A stretch of 64,000 nucleotides of DNA from Salinispora cortesiana (lineage in GTDB: Bacteria > Actinomycetota > Actinomycetes > Mycobacteriales > Micromonosporaceae): contig NZ_AXVR01000025.1 of assembly GCF_000484695.1 (NCBI RefSeq), positions 1 through 64,000 on the forward strand, given 5' to 3'. A model generated the notes under the pieces. That model searched no databases and was not told the origin of the DNA. It saw nothing but the letters and a program-made list of their open reading frames with translations. Position numbers and translations under genes: made by a program. Positions 37,985 through 46,719 of this stretch are shown here, piece by piece; the stretch's first letter is position 1, and the number at the start of each line of letters is the position of its first letter.

Positions 37985-38247
37985 CCGAGCGCTTTCAAAA
38001 ACGCTGTTGCCCCGTCTTTGGCGGCCGCGACTGTCCGCAGTGTCAGCTCCACTTCGCGGGTCGCATCGGCGAGGGCCCTGCGGGCCTCTTTCGCCTCCGG
38101 ATGTTGGCTGTCGTGGAGGGTGGCCAGCGCGAGGCTGCTCACCTCGGCCAGGTCGGCACCGATGCCCTCGATCGTTGTCTTGGCCTGGTTGAGTGACTGG
38201 TTGCCGTTTCGAAGCTCCGCCTTGACGTCACCGATGCTAACGGTCAG
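37981..38247 (-). CDS. Small helical protein with apparent non-standard start
   Basis: About 88 residues beginning (M)TVSIGDVKAELRNG and ending VAAAKDGATAFLKALG. It is rich in Ala/Glu/Lys/Gln and looks like a helical hairpin, similar in size and pattern to the gene upstream. No ATG, GTG or TTG is available before the conserved start. A CTG that overlaps the upstream stop (CTGA) would mimic the ATGA coupling used elsewhere in this operon; alternatively GTTAGC may be a mutated GTGAGC start. The stop overlaps the next ATG. The codon pattern and tight packing show it is a real gene. Confidence 0.6.
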   Translation of the reverse strand: MTVSIGDVKAELRNGNQSLNQAKTTIEGIGADLAEVSSLALATLHDSQHPEAKEARRALADATREVELTLRTVAAAKDGATAFLKALG

Positions 38248-38507
38248 CCCAGGACGCTGATGTACTGGCGTGCAGCGTGGGAGCTGCCCTGAAGGTTCGT
38301 GGCCGCCTCGACCAGCCGTTGCTTGCTCTGCTCAGCCCGGCTGATCGCCTCGGCGAGAGCGGGGTGACCGGTGCCAGCGGCCACCAGCCGCAGCCGGACG
38401 AGCACCTGCTCGGTGCCCTCGATGGCCGCCCGAATTTGGTTCTTGGTGGCGTTGCTCTGCTCGGCTGCCTGGGCGAGCGCGGTCTTGACTTGCTCAATGT
38501 TGGCCAT
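38244..38507 (-). CDS. Small helical protein, first gene of the operon
   Basis: 87 residues: MANIEQVKTALAQAAEQS start, an Ala/Gln/Glu-rich helical-hairpin pattern and end HAARQYISVLG. The ATG has GAAGGACGGC upstream. Size and helix content recall WXG100-type proteins, but there is no WxG motif and no secretion signal, so that link is weak. It is divergent from the zinc-ribbon gene, whose likely start region it overlaps. Function unknown. Confidence 0.7.
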   Translation of the reverse strand: MANIEQVKTALAQAAEQSNATKNQIRAAIEGTEQVLVRLRLVAAGTGHPALAEAISRAEQSKQRLVEAATNLQGSSHAARQYISVLG

Positions 38508-39482
38508 GCCGTCCTTCACTGCCGGCCCGGCACCCGGCTGCGCCGCTGCCACTGCCGGCTCGGCGCACCCGGCCCCGACCCGCAGTGTTCGCGCTGCTCC
38601 GGGGCCGGCTTCGCCCCGTCGGGTCTGGCCTGCTTCACCTGCCGCGACGGCGGTCGGATCCCGGCGGCGCTGACGGTGACCGTGACCGACCTGCGCCGGG
38701 CGCGCCACGAGGCGTGGCGTCCCGTCGCGGGGGAATCGGCCCCGGTGGTCGGCTACCAGCCCAACGGCACACCTGTGCACCAGCTAGGCCCGCACTGGCG
38801 GCTGGCCCACCACGCCGCCGGCTTCGGGGTACGCCCGGCCGACCTCAGCCGCCTCGACGAGGACCTGCCGGTCGACCAGGACCTGCTCAACGGCACGGTG
38901 ACGGGCTACGACCCCGTCGTCGAGCCGGCCCGCCAGCACATCGAGCGGGTCGGTGCCGGGCTACCCGGAGCCCGACTGTTCGTGCTGGCCGCCGCGCCCG
39001 ACGCACCGCCGCTGACCGACCTGCTGCGGCTCGCCCACGCGCTCGACCTTGCCGCCGTGCTGACCTACTGTGACCACCGCCTCGACTCGGGCGACCCGAC
39101 CAAGGTCCAGGGGGAACGGTGGGACCTCCGCCTCGCCATCCGGGGCGCGCCGATCGGGGCGGAATCCCCGTTCTGCGCCAGCGTCGACCTCGCCGTGGCC
39201 CGGTGCGTCGAGTACCTCGACAGCCACCTGCTCGCCGCCGTTCCCCGGGAGCCGGAGCGGCCGGTGCCCGCGCCGCAGGCGGCGCCGTCGCCCCCGGTCA
39301 CGGACCCGACCGCACTGCTGCGGCGGGTCGGTCGGCACTACGCCGGGCAGCCGGTGCTGGTGTCGTTCGACCGGGCGGGCTGCCGGCTCTGGCTGGCCGA
39401 GGGGGACCACGTCCAACCGCTTGCCCGAGCCACCACCCTCGACGATGCGGTATCCGCCCTACGGCTCACCGGTCGGGAGTAG
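38490..39482 (+). CDS. Zinc-ribbon protein of unknown function (start uncertain)
   Basis: About 330 residues. Near the N-terminus are three Cys pairs (RRCHCRL, QCSRCSGAG, LACFTCRDGG) like a DnaJ-type or treble zinc ribbon. A middle domain (RRARHEAWRPVAGESAPVVG onwards) and a C-terminal part (VGRHYAGQPVLVSFDRAGCRLWL) are not recognised. Pro-rich linker near residue 260. The only start before the Cys cluster that is not deep in the opposite gene is a TTG inside that gene's 5' end; the true N-terminus may be missing. Its position head to head with the small-protein operon suggests shared control. Confidence 0.6.
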   Translation: MLNVGHAVLHCRPGTRLRRCHCRLGAPGPDPQCSRCSGAGFAPSGLACFTCRDGGRIPAALTVTVTDLRRARHEAWRPVAGESAPVVGYQPNGTPVHQLGPHWRLAHHAAGFGVRPADLSRLDEDLPVDQDLLNGTVTGYDPVVEPARQHIERVGAGLPGARLFVLAAAPDAPPLTDLLRLAHALDLAAVLTYCDHRLDSGDPTKVQGERWDLRLAIRGAPIGAESPFCASVDLAVARCVEYLDSHLLAAVPREPERPVPAPQAAPSPPVTDPTALLRRVGRHYAGQPVLVSFDRAGCRLWLAEGDHVQPLARATTLDDAVSALRLTGRE

Positions 39483-39502
39483 GGAAAGAGCCGACGAGGA
39501 GT

Positions 39503-39937
39503 TCACTGGTTGTCGAGCTGCATCCACAGGTCCGGTTGTACGAGCGGAGCGAAGCCGAGCTTGGCGTACACGCCGTGCGCGTCTCTGGTGGCCAGCAGGA
39601 TGCGGCGTACGCCGAACTCCGCGACATGGTCGCGGACCGCACCGGTGAGCCAGGTGCCCAGCCCACGTCCGCGCTCGGCGGGATCGATGTAGACATCGCA
39701 GAGCCAGGCGAAGGTGGCTCGGTCGGTCACCACCCGGGCCACCGCTACCTGGCGCCCGTCATCCGGCCGGTAGACGCCGAAGCCGATCGATCCCGCGAAG
39801 GCACGCTCCACGGTCACCCGGTCCCGCCCGTGAGCCCAGTACGCGTCGGTGGCGAGCCACTGGTAGACCCGGTCAAGGTCGAGCCGCTCGGGTGCGGTGC
39901 TGAGCAGGTAGCCATCGTCTCGAGTCAGGGTGAGCAT
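39503..39937 (-). CDS. GNAT-family N-acetyltransferase
   Basis: 144 residues. Acetyl-CoA-binding motif A is visible (DVYIDPAERGRGLGTWLTGA, near 92-111), with motif B (HGVYAKLGFAPL) at the C-terminus. The family acetylates small amines, aminoglycosides or protein N-termini; the substrate is unknown. The ATG (MLTLTRDDGYLLS) is the last good start before the conserved core. Convergent with the zinc-ribbon gene, 20 bases away. Confidence 0.85.
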   Translation of the reverse strand: MLTLTRDDGYLLSTAPERLDLDRVYQWLATDAYWAHGRDRVTVERAFAGSIGFGVYRPDDGRQVAVARVVTDRATFAWLCDVYIDPAERGRGLGTWLTGAVRDHVAEFGVRRILLATRDAHGVYAKLGFAPLVQPDLWMQLDNQ

Positions 39938-40031
39938 CGGCCCGATGCTAGTCGCCGCTTTCTGCCGCTCCAGCAGCCAATTCCTTCGTTCTGGAGTCCG
40001 TCCGATCCACCGGCCGCGCCACCCCGCAGGG

Positions 40032-42140
40032 CTATGGAGTATCAACTGACGGCCGGGATGGCTCCCGCCTCTCGGGAAGGGTGAACTCGGGTGGCGGGTC
40101 ACCCAGTTGCAGGATCTGCCGGGCCCGGACCTGGGCTCTGGTCGCCGCGCGTACCCGCCGGCCAAGGGCCTCGATGCCGTCGCCGTCCCGGGGCGATGAG
40201 GTGTCCGTCTGGGCGGCAGCGAGCCATTCCTTAACGTCAGACGCCGTCTCGCCAGCTAGCGAGGCTCCCGCCGCGGCGTCGCGCGCGTGGCCAAGTAGCT
40301 GGTCCGCCAGCGCTTCGGCGCGCTCGACGAGGGCGGTTGGCGTGTCGGGGAGTTCGAGGTCCCAGAAGGCGTTGGTCTCTCCGCGAACGATCATCGCCGA
40401 GTCGGGTGACATCGGCGCGGCGCCTCTGCGGGCGGGTCCGGTACACAGCGAGTAGTACCCGGTCGACGGCTTCATGATGGCGACAAAAGCGTTGGACGCA
40501 TGCGCCGCGGAGATGCGACTCCACTCGCCGGTGCGCCGGTAGCGGCGGACGGCCGCCGCCCAGGATCCGGCGGGCGCGGTACCCACGGTTCGGTATATGG
40601 CCCGCATGGCCTCAACGTCGAGGTGGCCGTGGTGGGCGTCGGCCATGCGCCGTAGGAACACGTTGCGGTGGTAGCTGTTCCAGTAGGCGAATTGCATGCC
40701 GGCGACGAGTAGCTCGTCGGTGCTCATGCGTCCACTGAGCCATTTGAGCAGCATGGTCGGCGACTTGGTCATCCCACGCGGTGTGGCTGGCCGGTAGCCG
40801 CCCTCCCGGTCCCAGAGCCAGCTCCCGTCGGGGGCCCGCCGCATCCATTCGCTGCGGGCCGCGTCGGGGTGCATCGCACTGTTGTTGGCGTACAGGAAAT
40901 CGCGTTCACCGAGCAGGCCCGCTTCCCGGACAGCGGCGGGATCGTCTCGCCCTTCGATGATGTACGCGTAGTCGGCGTCGGCGTAGAAGCCGCCCACCGT
41001 CGCCTGGTCACCACGTCCGACGTCACCGATCGGCCAACTCTGTTCCATCTCGCGGGCGTCGTGGGCGGACGTGGCGTAGCGGAGGAGGTGCCAGACCGAT
41101 GGCGTGCGTCGCAGGCCGTATCCCCAGGAGTGCCGCGGTTCGAGGAACTTCGGCCCGCCGCCGTGGTGGACGTAGGCCAGCCCGGATCGACTCATGCCGG
41201 GGTGGCCGAAGAACCAGTTGGGACCGACGGTCGGTAGTGTGCCGGCCGCGCTGAAGATGGTGTGCACGAATGGATGGCCGTCGTCGGGGAAGGCTGCCAC
41301 GGTTACCTGGTACGAGAGCTCGTGATCACCAGTGGCTGCGGCGACCAAGGCGCCGTCCGGCGTGGAATCCCCCCAGGCTGCGAGGGACGTGCAGGCGATC
41401 GGGGGCAGTTCGGGTAGCCCGGAGGAGGCATCGAGCCAGCTTGTGGCCGGTGGTCGGTGCCCCACCCACAGGTCCATGATCGAGGCTCGGTCGAGGTTGA
41501 CTCCCGATTCACGCGCGCCGGCCACCCACCCGTCGACGAATCGGCCCATCCAGGGCAGGTGCTCGCCGTGGACGGCCTCCCACCGGCCGACCTCAACACG
41601 CTCGTCGGCGGTGAGCCGACGCACGCCGTACCGGAGAATCCAGCGACCGAAGATGGCCGCGATCTGTCGGGCGTACTGCCTGCCCATCTCCTCGTCGCTA
41701 CCCCGCAGGACGACCACCGGCGTGATGGCGGGAACCAGGGGAACCCCCTGACAGTGATCGATCTCGGTGCCCGCCCGCTCCAGGACGGGGAAGCGGTCTG
41801 TCGCGTACTCACCGCTGCCACCGGCGACCAGTGCCTCGATGCGGTCCGCGAGGCGCTGTCCCTCGGTGAACGCCTGCCGTGCGCGCTTCAGCGCGGTGGT
41901 GTCGCCGGTCGCCCGAGCGCGTTCGGCGTGCCACCTGGCCTGGCCGAGCAGGACCGCGGCGGTGTCGAGCTCGCGAACGCGGCGACGGGTGAGTGGGTCT
42001 TGCGGATCTGCCTGGCCGAGGGCCACGTTGACCCTGCACAGGGTCGCACGGAGGCGGTCCCGGCGTCGGTAGAGCCGAAAGATCGGCGCGTTCCTGGCCG
42101 CCAGCCTGACCGAATCGAGCATTCCTGGCCGGTCAGCCAT
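40032..42140 (-). CDS. C45-type Ntn-hydrolase (acyl-CoA:6-APA acyltransferase-like)
   Basis: 702 residues, about twice the usual family length. A charged helical N-terminal region (1-135) precedes the C45 core: PVVVLRGSDEEMGRQYARQI (near 141) and the nucleophile Cys250 in IACTSLAAWGDSTPDG, at which family members are cut to expose an N-terminal Cys. The core continues through GPNWFFGHPGMSRSGLAYVH and YANNSAMHPDAARSEWMRRA. A helical C-terminal extension follows. Family members hydrolyse or transfer acyl groups on amides (isopenicillin N acyltransferase, carcinine hydrolase). The ATG follows GGGAGG and overlaps the regulator gene by eight bases, so both form one operon. Confidence 0.75.
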   Translation of the reverse strand: MADRPGMLDSVRLAARNAPIFRLYRRRDRLRATLCRVNVALGQADPQDPLTRRRVRELDTAAVLLGQARWHAERARATGDTTALKRARQAFTEGQRLADRIEALVAGGSGEYATDRFPVLERAGTEIDHCQGVPLVPAITPVVVLRGSDEEMGRQYARQIAAIFGRWILRYGVRRLTADERVEVGRWEAVHGEHLPWMGRFVDGWVAGARESGVNLDRASIMDLWVGHRPPATSWLDASSGLPELPPIACTSLAAWGDSTPDGALVAAATGDHELSYQVTVAAFPDDGHPFVHTIFSAAGTLPTVGPNWFFGHPGMSRSGLAYVHHGGGPKFLEPRHSWGYGLRRTPSVWHLLRYATSAHDAREMEQSWPIGDVGRGDQATVGGFYADADYAYIIEGRDDPAAVREAGLLGERDFLYANNSAMHPDAARSEWMRRAPDGSWLWDREGGYRPATPRGMTKSPTMLLKWLSGRMSTDELLVAGMQFAYWNSYHRNVFLRRMADAHHGHLDVEAMRAIYRTVGTAPAGSWAAAVRRYRRTGEWSRISAAHASNAFVAIMKPSTGYYSLCTGPARRGAAPMSPDSAMIVRGETNAFWDLELPDTPTALVERAEALADQLLGHARDAAAGASLAGETASDVKEWLAAAQTDTSSPRDGDGIEALGRRVRAATRAQVRARQILQLGDPPPEFTLPERREPSRPSVDTP

Positions 42141-42624
42141 CACCGTTCGCCTCCCACCGTGCCCGCAACCCGTCCAGCTCCACGTCGAGAAAGCGAAGGA
42201 ATCTTGCCGATGCTTCGAGGTCGGCGGTGATCTCGGCATCGGCTCTGCTGCCCCGGAGGGCGATCCCTTTCTCCAGCAGGTCACACAGCGCAGAGTTGAA
42301 TGCACGGAAGCGGTCGACGCCGGCATCGGGCCCCAGTCGTGCCCGGAAGTAGCGTCGCCGTTCACCCGGCCGGGTGCGCTCACTGACGCGGTTCGTCTCC
42401 TGTAGACGGCGTAGGCCCGTGCTGACGGCGGCCTTACCGAAGCCAAGCGTGGCTACCAGGTCCTCGAAGGACAGCTCGGGCTCAGCCGACATCAGCAGCA
42501 GCCCATAGATCCGCGCCGAGCTGGGCGGGAACCCCGAGCGTTCGAGGAACAACCCCATCGCCTCGACCCACTCCCGCTGGGGCGGGTCGAGCTTCACCAT
42601 CGAGTTTGTTTGGTTCGGAACCAT
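42133..42624 (-). CDS. MarR/GbsR-like winged-helix regulator
   Basis: 163 residues with a winged helix (about 35-100; YGLLLMSAEPELSFEDLVATL and AAVSTGLRRLQETNRV) and a helical C-terminus for dimerisation. It resembles GbsR-type MarR proteins. The ATG lies six bases after a TAGTTT -10, so the mRNA is probably leaderless; a second ATG eight codons in is possible. An inverted repeat overlies the -10 and start, arguing for autorepression. It is followed by, and overlaps, the Ntn-hydrolase gene, which it likely controls. Confidence 0.88.
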   Translation of the reverse strand: MVPNQTNSMVKLDPPQREWVEAMGLFLERSGFPPSSARIYGLLLMSAEPELSFEDLVATLGFGKAAVSTGLRRLQETNRVSERTRPGERRRYFRARLGPDAGVDRFRAFNSALCDLLEKGIALRGSRADAEITADLEASARFLRFLDVELDGLRARWEANGDG

Positions 42625-42659
42625 ACGAACAAACTAGGCGTCGACAGCCGGTGGGTCAA
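42603..42659 (-). promoter_or_regulatory. Promoter and operator of the MarR-like/Ntn-hydrolase operon
   Basis: On this strand TTGACC (42654-42659), a 17-base spacer, TAGTTT (42631-42636), then ATG at 42624. The inverted repeat AGTTTGTT/AACAAACT (42603-42610 and 42628-42635) with inner TGGTTC/GAACCA covers the -10 and the first codons. Confidence 0.7.
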
Positions 42660-42912
42660 CACACGACGGGACCGCCCGATCCGAGTAGGTCGCCCTACCT
42701 GAGGTCTCTTCCGTGCCATCGGGAGTGGGGGGCACTGGGATGGCGATCTGCCGTGGGTGGGTTGCTTCCAACCGGTGACGATGTGAGGATCTTGGGGTCA
42801 GCCCAAGGGCGGAAGGGGGTGCGTCGATGTTCACCAGTAACTGTTCCGCGCCCCGCCGCCCACATCGCTGACCTGCAGTGCGGGGCGCCTCCCATTGATC
42901 TGAGGAGAGACC

Positions 42913-43290
42913 GTGACCGCACGTTTCCACAACATCTGCATCGACTGCCACGACCCGTACGCTCTGGCGGGCTTCTGGGCCCAGGTCTTCGGGTGCCTTC
43001 GGGAGGCCCGCCCCGGTGACTCGGAGGCCATCCTGCGGCCCGAGGGTTCTCCGGTACTGCTGTTTCTGGCCGTCCCCGAGGACAAGGCGGTCAAGAACCG
43101 CCTGCACCTCGACCTGGAGCCAATCGATCGGACCCGGGCCCAGGAGGTTGCCCGCCTGATCAAGATCGGAGCGACGCACGTCGCCGATCACACCCGCCCG
43201 GACGGCTCAGGCTGGTTCGTGCTCGCCGACCCGGCGGGCAATGAGTTCTGCGTCCTGCGCAGTGTCGCTGAGCGCCTCCAGCACGACTGA
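42913..43290 (+). CDS. VOC-family (glyoxalase-like) protein
   Basis: 125 residues: FHNICIDCHDPYALAGFW start, KNRLHLDLEP in the middle and LADPAGNEFCVLRS near the end, the usual VOC repeat modules with putative metal residues H and E. The GTG has GAGGAGAG upstream. Divergent from the MarR-like regulator (288-base gap) and could be part of its regulon. Substrate unknown. Confidence 0.85.
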   Translation: MTARFHNICIDCHDPYALAGFWAQVFGCLREARPGDSEAILRPEGSPVLLFLAVPEDKAVKNRLHLDLEPIDRTRAQEVARLIKIGATHVADHTRPDGSGWFVLADPAGNEFCVLRSVAERLQHD

Positions 43291-43311
43291 TCTGCCTCAC
43301 GACTCGCTCGT

Positions 43312-43357
43312 TGGGGCCGCCGAGATTGGTGGCATCGCCACCGTCGAGGCGGCCCCA
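43312..43357. terminator. Bidirectional terminator hairpin
   Basis: Outer stem TGGGGCCGCC (43312-43321) with GGCGGCCCCA (43348-43357) and inner stem GGTGGC/GCCACC around ATC. It lies between the converging VOC gene and membrane-protein gene. Confidence 0.75.
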
Positions 43358-43388
43358 CCCCGTCGTCCGGGACGGTGGGGACCCGGCC

Positions 43389-44459
43389 TCAGGAGCGCTT
43401 CTCGATCTCCGCTCGAATGTCGACGAAGTCGGAGCGGGCCCTGCTGGCTGACTCGGAGAACATCACGATCATGCCGACGCTGCCCTTGTCGGCCCAGGCG
43501 CAGACTCCGAGCGGGATGTCCGAGGCGCTACCGTCGCCGCACTTAGCGACGCCGCCGAGCGGGCCGGCGGAGATCGTGGACATCTTGCGGACGTTCAGGT
43601 CTGACGCGAGCGCCTCGACGGTGGCGTCCAGCTCCTGTTCCGGGTTGAGGACGAAGCCCGAGGCAGCAGCGATCATGATGATGTCCTCATCCTCGAAGCT
43701 GCCGTAGAAGGCCCCAACCGTGCTGTTCCCGCTGCGTACCTTGGCCTCCAAATCCTCCACCAGCCCGGCGGCGAGCGTCTTCAGCTCCGAGTCAGTGCTC
43801 CGGGCCCGACCGTCGAGTGACTTCGGTGCGACGAGGCGAATCTGTGGCTCGGGTTCGGGTTCGGGGCTGGGCTCGGCCGAGGGGGTCGGTTCAGCGCTGT
43901 CGGCGGCTTGCGGCGTTCCGGTCGAGGATGGGGCGGCGGCCGGGGGTGGTGCCGGGTTGTCTCCGCCGGAACGGGTGAGGTAGGCGAGGCCGCCCAGCGA
44001 GAGCAGGAGCAGACCGGCCAGGCCGAGCGAGAGCAGCAGGGTGGACCGTGCCGGCCGCCGGGACGCCGGTGCCGCCGAATCGGACGCGGCAGCGGGGCCA
44101 CCCGTCTCCTCCGGTTGCCGAGCGTGGTGGGCCATGGCGGGCTCGGCCGGGGGGATTGGCGGGATAGCGCTGTGCACCTGGGTCGGCTCATCCATTGTGG
44201 CCGACCAGGAGGGAGGGGCTGGTGTGGCGGGAGGGTGCGGTGTGGAGACCGGCGCCGACCAGGAGAGCGGGGCCGGCGCGGAGTCGAGCGGGGGCGGGGC
44301 GGGGTCGAGCGGGGGCGGGGGCCGCCAGCCGTCGGGTCGCGGTTCGGGGGGCTCCGGACGCGCATGCCGGGCTGCCCGCCGCGGGGAGGCCGGCGGCGGG
44401 TAGCTGGGCTGCGCACCGTGCTCCGGCGGGCCAGACCAGGGATCGACCGGTGAGGACAT
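43389..44459 (-). CDS. Proline-rich single-pass membrane protein, unknown function
   Basis: 356 residues: a 130-residue Pro/Ala-rich cytoplasmic part, one membrane helix (STLLLSLGLAGLLLLSLGGL, about 140-159), a Pro/Ser/Glu spacer (PSAEPSPEPEPEPQ) and an extracytoplasmic domain (about 210-356) with two Cys (VAKCGDG and GVCAWAD) that could pair. The layout is common among actinobacterial surface or sensor proteins; no family recognised. The ATG follows GGAGGCGATGTC. Convergent with the VOC gene across a strong hairpin. Confidence 0.75.
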   Translation of the reverse strand: MSSPVDPWSGPPEHGAQPSYPPPASPRRAARHARPEPPEPRPDGWRPPPPLDPAPPPLDSAPAPLSWSAPVSTPHPPATPAPPSWSATMDEPTQVHSAIPPIPPAEPAMAHHARQPEETGGPAAASDSAAPASRRPARSTLLLSLGLAGLLLLSLGGLAYLTRSGGDNPAPPPAAAPSSTGTPQAADSAEPTPSAEPSPEPEPEPQIRLVAPKSLDGRARSTDSELKTLAAGLVEDLEAKVRSGNSTVGAFYGSFEDEDIIMIAAASGFVLNPEQELDATVEALASDLNVRKMSTISAGPLGGVAKCGDGSASDIPLGVCAWADKGSVGMIVMFSESASRARSDFVDIRAEIEKRS

Positions 44460-44597
44460 GACATCGCCTCCAGGCGAGGGTGCTAGCCGGTGATGCTAGC
44501 CGGTCGGGGACTCGGTCCACGGCACGACCCCCACCGGGCAAAGTGAATCGCGGTGGCCGCCCGCCGGGCGGCCACCGCGATCACGGGAAGGGCCAGG

Positions 44598-46664
44598 TCA
44601 GGCCGGGAGGCTGGCGATACCAGCCGGCAGGAACCGCTTACCCGTAACCCGTTCGGTGGTGCCGGTGCGGTCCAGGTACGGCGTGACGCCACCCAGATGG
44701 AACGGCCAGCCGGCACCCAGGATCAGGCACAGGTCGATGTCCTGTGCCTCGGCGACCACGCCCTCGTCGAGCATCAGCTGGATCTCCTGCGCCAGCGCGT
44801 CGAGCGCGTTCTGCCGTACCTGCTCGGCGGTGAGCGGCTGGTCGCCGACCACCAGCAGGTCGGCCACCTCGGCGTTGATCTTGTCGTCAACGACGATCGG
44901 CTTGCCGGCCTCGGCGATCCGCTTAAGGTTCTCGCTGACCCCGAAGCGGTCCGGGAAGGCCGCGTGCAGGATGCCCCCGACGTGGTGCGCCACCGCCGGC
45001 CCGACCAGCTGAAGTAGCGCCAGCGGACGCATCGGTAGGCCCAGCGGATCGAGCGCGTTGTTCGCCACCTCCAGCGGGGTGCCGGCGTCCACCGCGGCGA
45101 ACACCGTGCCCAGGAAGCGGGTCAGCAGCCGGTTGACCACGAACGCGGGCGCGTCCTTCACCAGCACACTCGACTTCTTGAGCTGCTTGCCGACCGCGAA
45201 CGCGGTGGCCAGGGTGGCGTCGTCGGTCTGCTCACCGCGGACGATCTCCAGCAGCGGGAGCACGGCGACCGGGTTGAAGAAGTGGAAGCCGACCACCCGC
45301 TCCGGGTGCTCGAGCCCCTTGGCCATCGCCGTCACCGACAGCGACGATGTGTTGGTGGCCAACACCGCCTCGGGTGTGACGATCTTCTCCAACTCGGCCC
45401 AGACCTGCTTCTTGACGTTGAGGTCCTCGAAGACGGCCTCGATGACGAAGTCCGCGTCGGCGAAGACGGACTTGTCGACCGATCCGCTCACCAGGCCGTA
45501 CAGCTTGGCGGCGGTGCCCTTGTCCATCCGCCCCTTGCTGACCGCCTTCTCGATCTGCTCGTGCACGTAGGCCAGGCCCTTGTCGACCCGGGCCTGGTCC
45601 AGGTCGGTCAGGACGACCGGCACCTGGAGACGGCGGGCGAACAGTAGCGCGAGCTGGCTGGCCATCAGGCCGGCACCGACGATGCCGACCTTGGTCACCG
45701 GTCGGGCCAGGTCCCGGTCGGGCGCCCCGGCCGGACGCTTGGCCCGCCGCTGCACCAGGTCGAACGCGTAGAGGCCGCTGCGTAGCTCCGGCGAGAAGAT
45801 CAGGTCGGCCAGGGCCTCGTCCTCGGCGGCGGTGCCGGCGGCGAAGTCCGTCTCCTTGGCCAGGCCGAGTAGTTCCAGGGCCCGGTTGGCGGAGGGGACA
45901 GCACCGTGTAGGCGGGCATCCAGGGTCTGCTTGGCGAAGAAGAGGACGCCGTCCCACATCTCCCGGTCGACCTCGGGTCGGGTCACCGTGAGCTCGCCGC
46001 GGACCACGCCAGCCGCCCACTCCAGGGACCGCTCCAGGAAGTCCGCCGGCTCCAGCAGGACATCCGCGAGGCCCATCTCCGCCGCCTGCTTCGGCTTGAG
46101 CATCTTGTTCTGCATCAGCGGGTTCTGGATGATCACCTGGGTCGCCGCCGGGATGCCGACCAGGTTCGGCAGCAGCTGGGTGCCGCCCCAGCCCGGGATG
46201 ATACCGAGCGAGACCTCGGGTAGGGCGAGGGCCGCCGCGCCGGCCGACAGCGTCCGGTAGTGGCAGTGCAGGGCCAACTCCAGGCCGCCGCCCATGGCCG
46301 CGCCGTTGACGAACGCGAAGGTCGGCACGTCGCTGTCCTTGAGCCGGGCGAAGACCCGGTGGCCGAGCTGCCCGATCTCCAGCGCCTGCGCGCGGTCCGT
46401 GAGCAGCGGCAGGCCGGTGAGGTCCGCTCCGACGCAGAAGATGTAGGGCTTACCGGTCACCGCGACGAACGCCGGCCTCGCCGCGTGGGCTGCCGTGATC
46501 GCCTCGTCCAGGCTGGTCAGGCCACCCGGCCCGAGAGTGTTCGGCTTCTTGTGGTCGAAGCCGTTGTCCAGCGTGATCAGGGCGGCGGGGCGGTCCAGTC
46601 CCGGTACGTTCACCAGGCGCAGCAAGGCCTTGGTGACGACCTCGTTCGGTGCCGCGAGGCTCAC
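44598..46664 (-). CDS. fadB: Fatty-acid oxidation multifunctional protein (enoyl-CoA hydratase/3-hydroxyacyl-CoA dehydrogenase)
   Basis: 688 residues: N-terminal crotonase domain (about 10-260; FVNGAAMGGGLELALHC and EVSLGIIPGWGGTQLLPNL provide the oxyanion hole and the acidic pair), then NAD-binding HAD domain (VGIVGAGLMASQLALLF, near 327) with NTSSLSVTAMA and HFFNPVAVLPLLEIVRG, and HAD C-domains to the end. Performs hydration and oxidation steps of beta-oxidation in the cytoplasm. GTG start with GGAGGAGG upstream. It follows the thiolase gene by 55 bases in one operon; together they complete the cycle after acyl-CoA dehydrogenase. Confidence 0.95.
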   Translation of the reverse strand: MSLAAPNEVVTKALLRLVNVPGLDRPAALITLDNGFDHKKPNTLGPGGLTSLDEAITAAHAARPAFVAVTGKPYIFCVGADLTGLPLLTDRAQALEIGQLGHRVFARLKDSDVPTFAFVNGAAMGGGLELALHCHYRTLSAGAAALALPEVSLGIIPGWGGTQLLPNLVGIPAATQVIIQNPLMQNKMLKPKQAAEMGLADVLLEPADFLERSLEWAAGVVRGELTVTRPEVDREMWDGVLFFAKQTLDARLHGAVPSANRALELLGLAKETDFAAGTAAEDEALADLIFSPELRSGLYAFDLVQRRAKRPAGAPDRDLARPVTKVGIVGAGLMASQLALLFARRLQVPVVLTDLDQARVDKGLAYVHEQIEKAVSKGRMDKGTAAKLYGLVSGSVDKSVFADADFVIEAVFEDLNVKKQVWAELEKIVTPEAVLATNTSSLSVTAMAKGLEHPERVVGFHFFNPVAVLPLLEIVRGEQTDDATLATAFAVGKQLKKSSVLVKDAPAFVVNRLLTRFLGTVFAAVDAGTPLEVANNALDPLGLPMRPLALLQLVGPAVAHHVGGILHAAFPDRFGVSENLKRIAEAGKPIVVDDKINAEVADLLVVGDQPLTAEQVRQNALDALAQEIQLMLDEGVVAEAQDIDLCLILGAGWPFHLGGVTPYLDRTGTTERVTGKRFLPAGIASLPA

Positions 46665-46719
46665 TGTGCCTCCTCCGTTCGTGACTGCGGGACGCACTGG
46701 CTCGACTCGTTGCTCGCGC

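Noticed and set aside
38244-38507. WXG100/ESX secretion substrate
   Set aside because: Right size and helical pattern, but no WxG motif, no YxxxD/E tail and no ESX machinery in the window.
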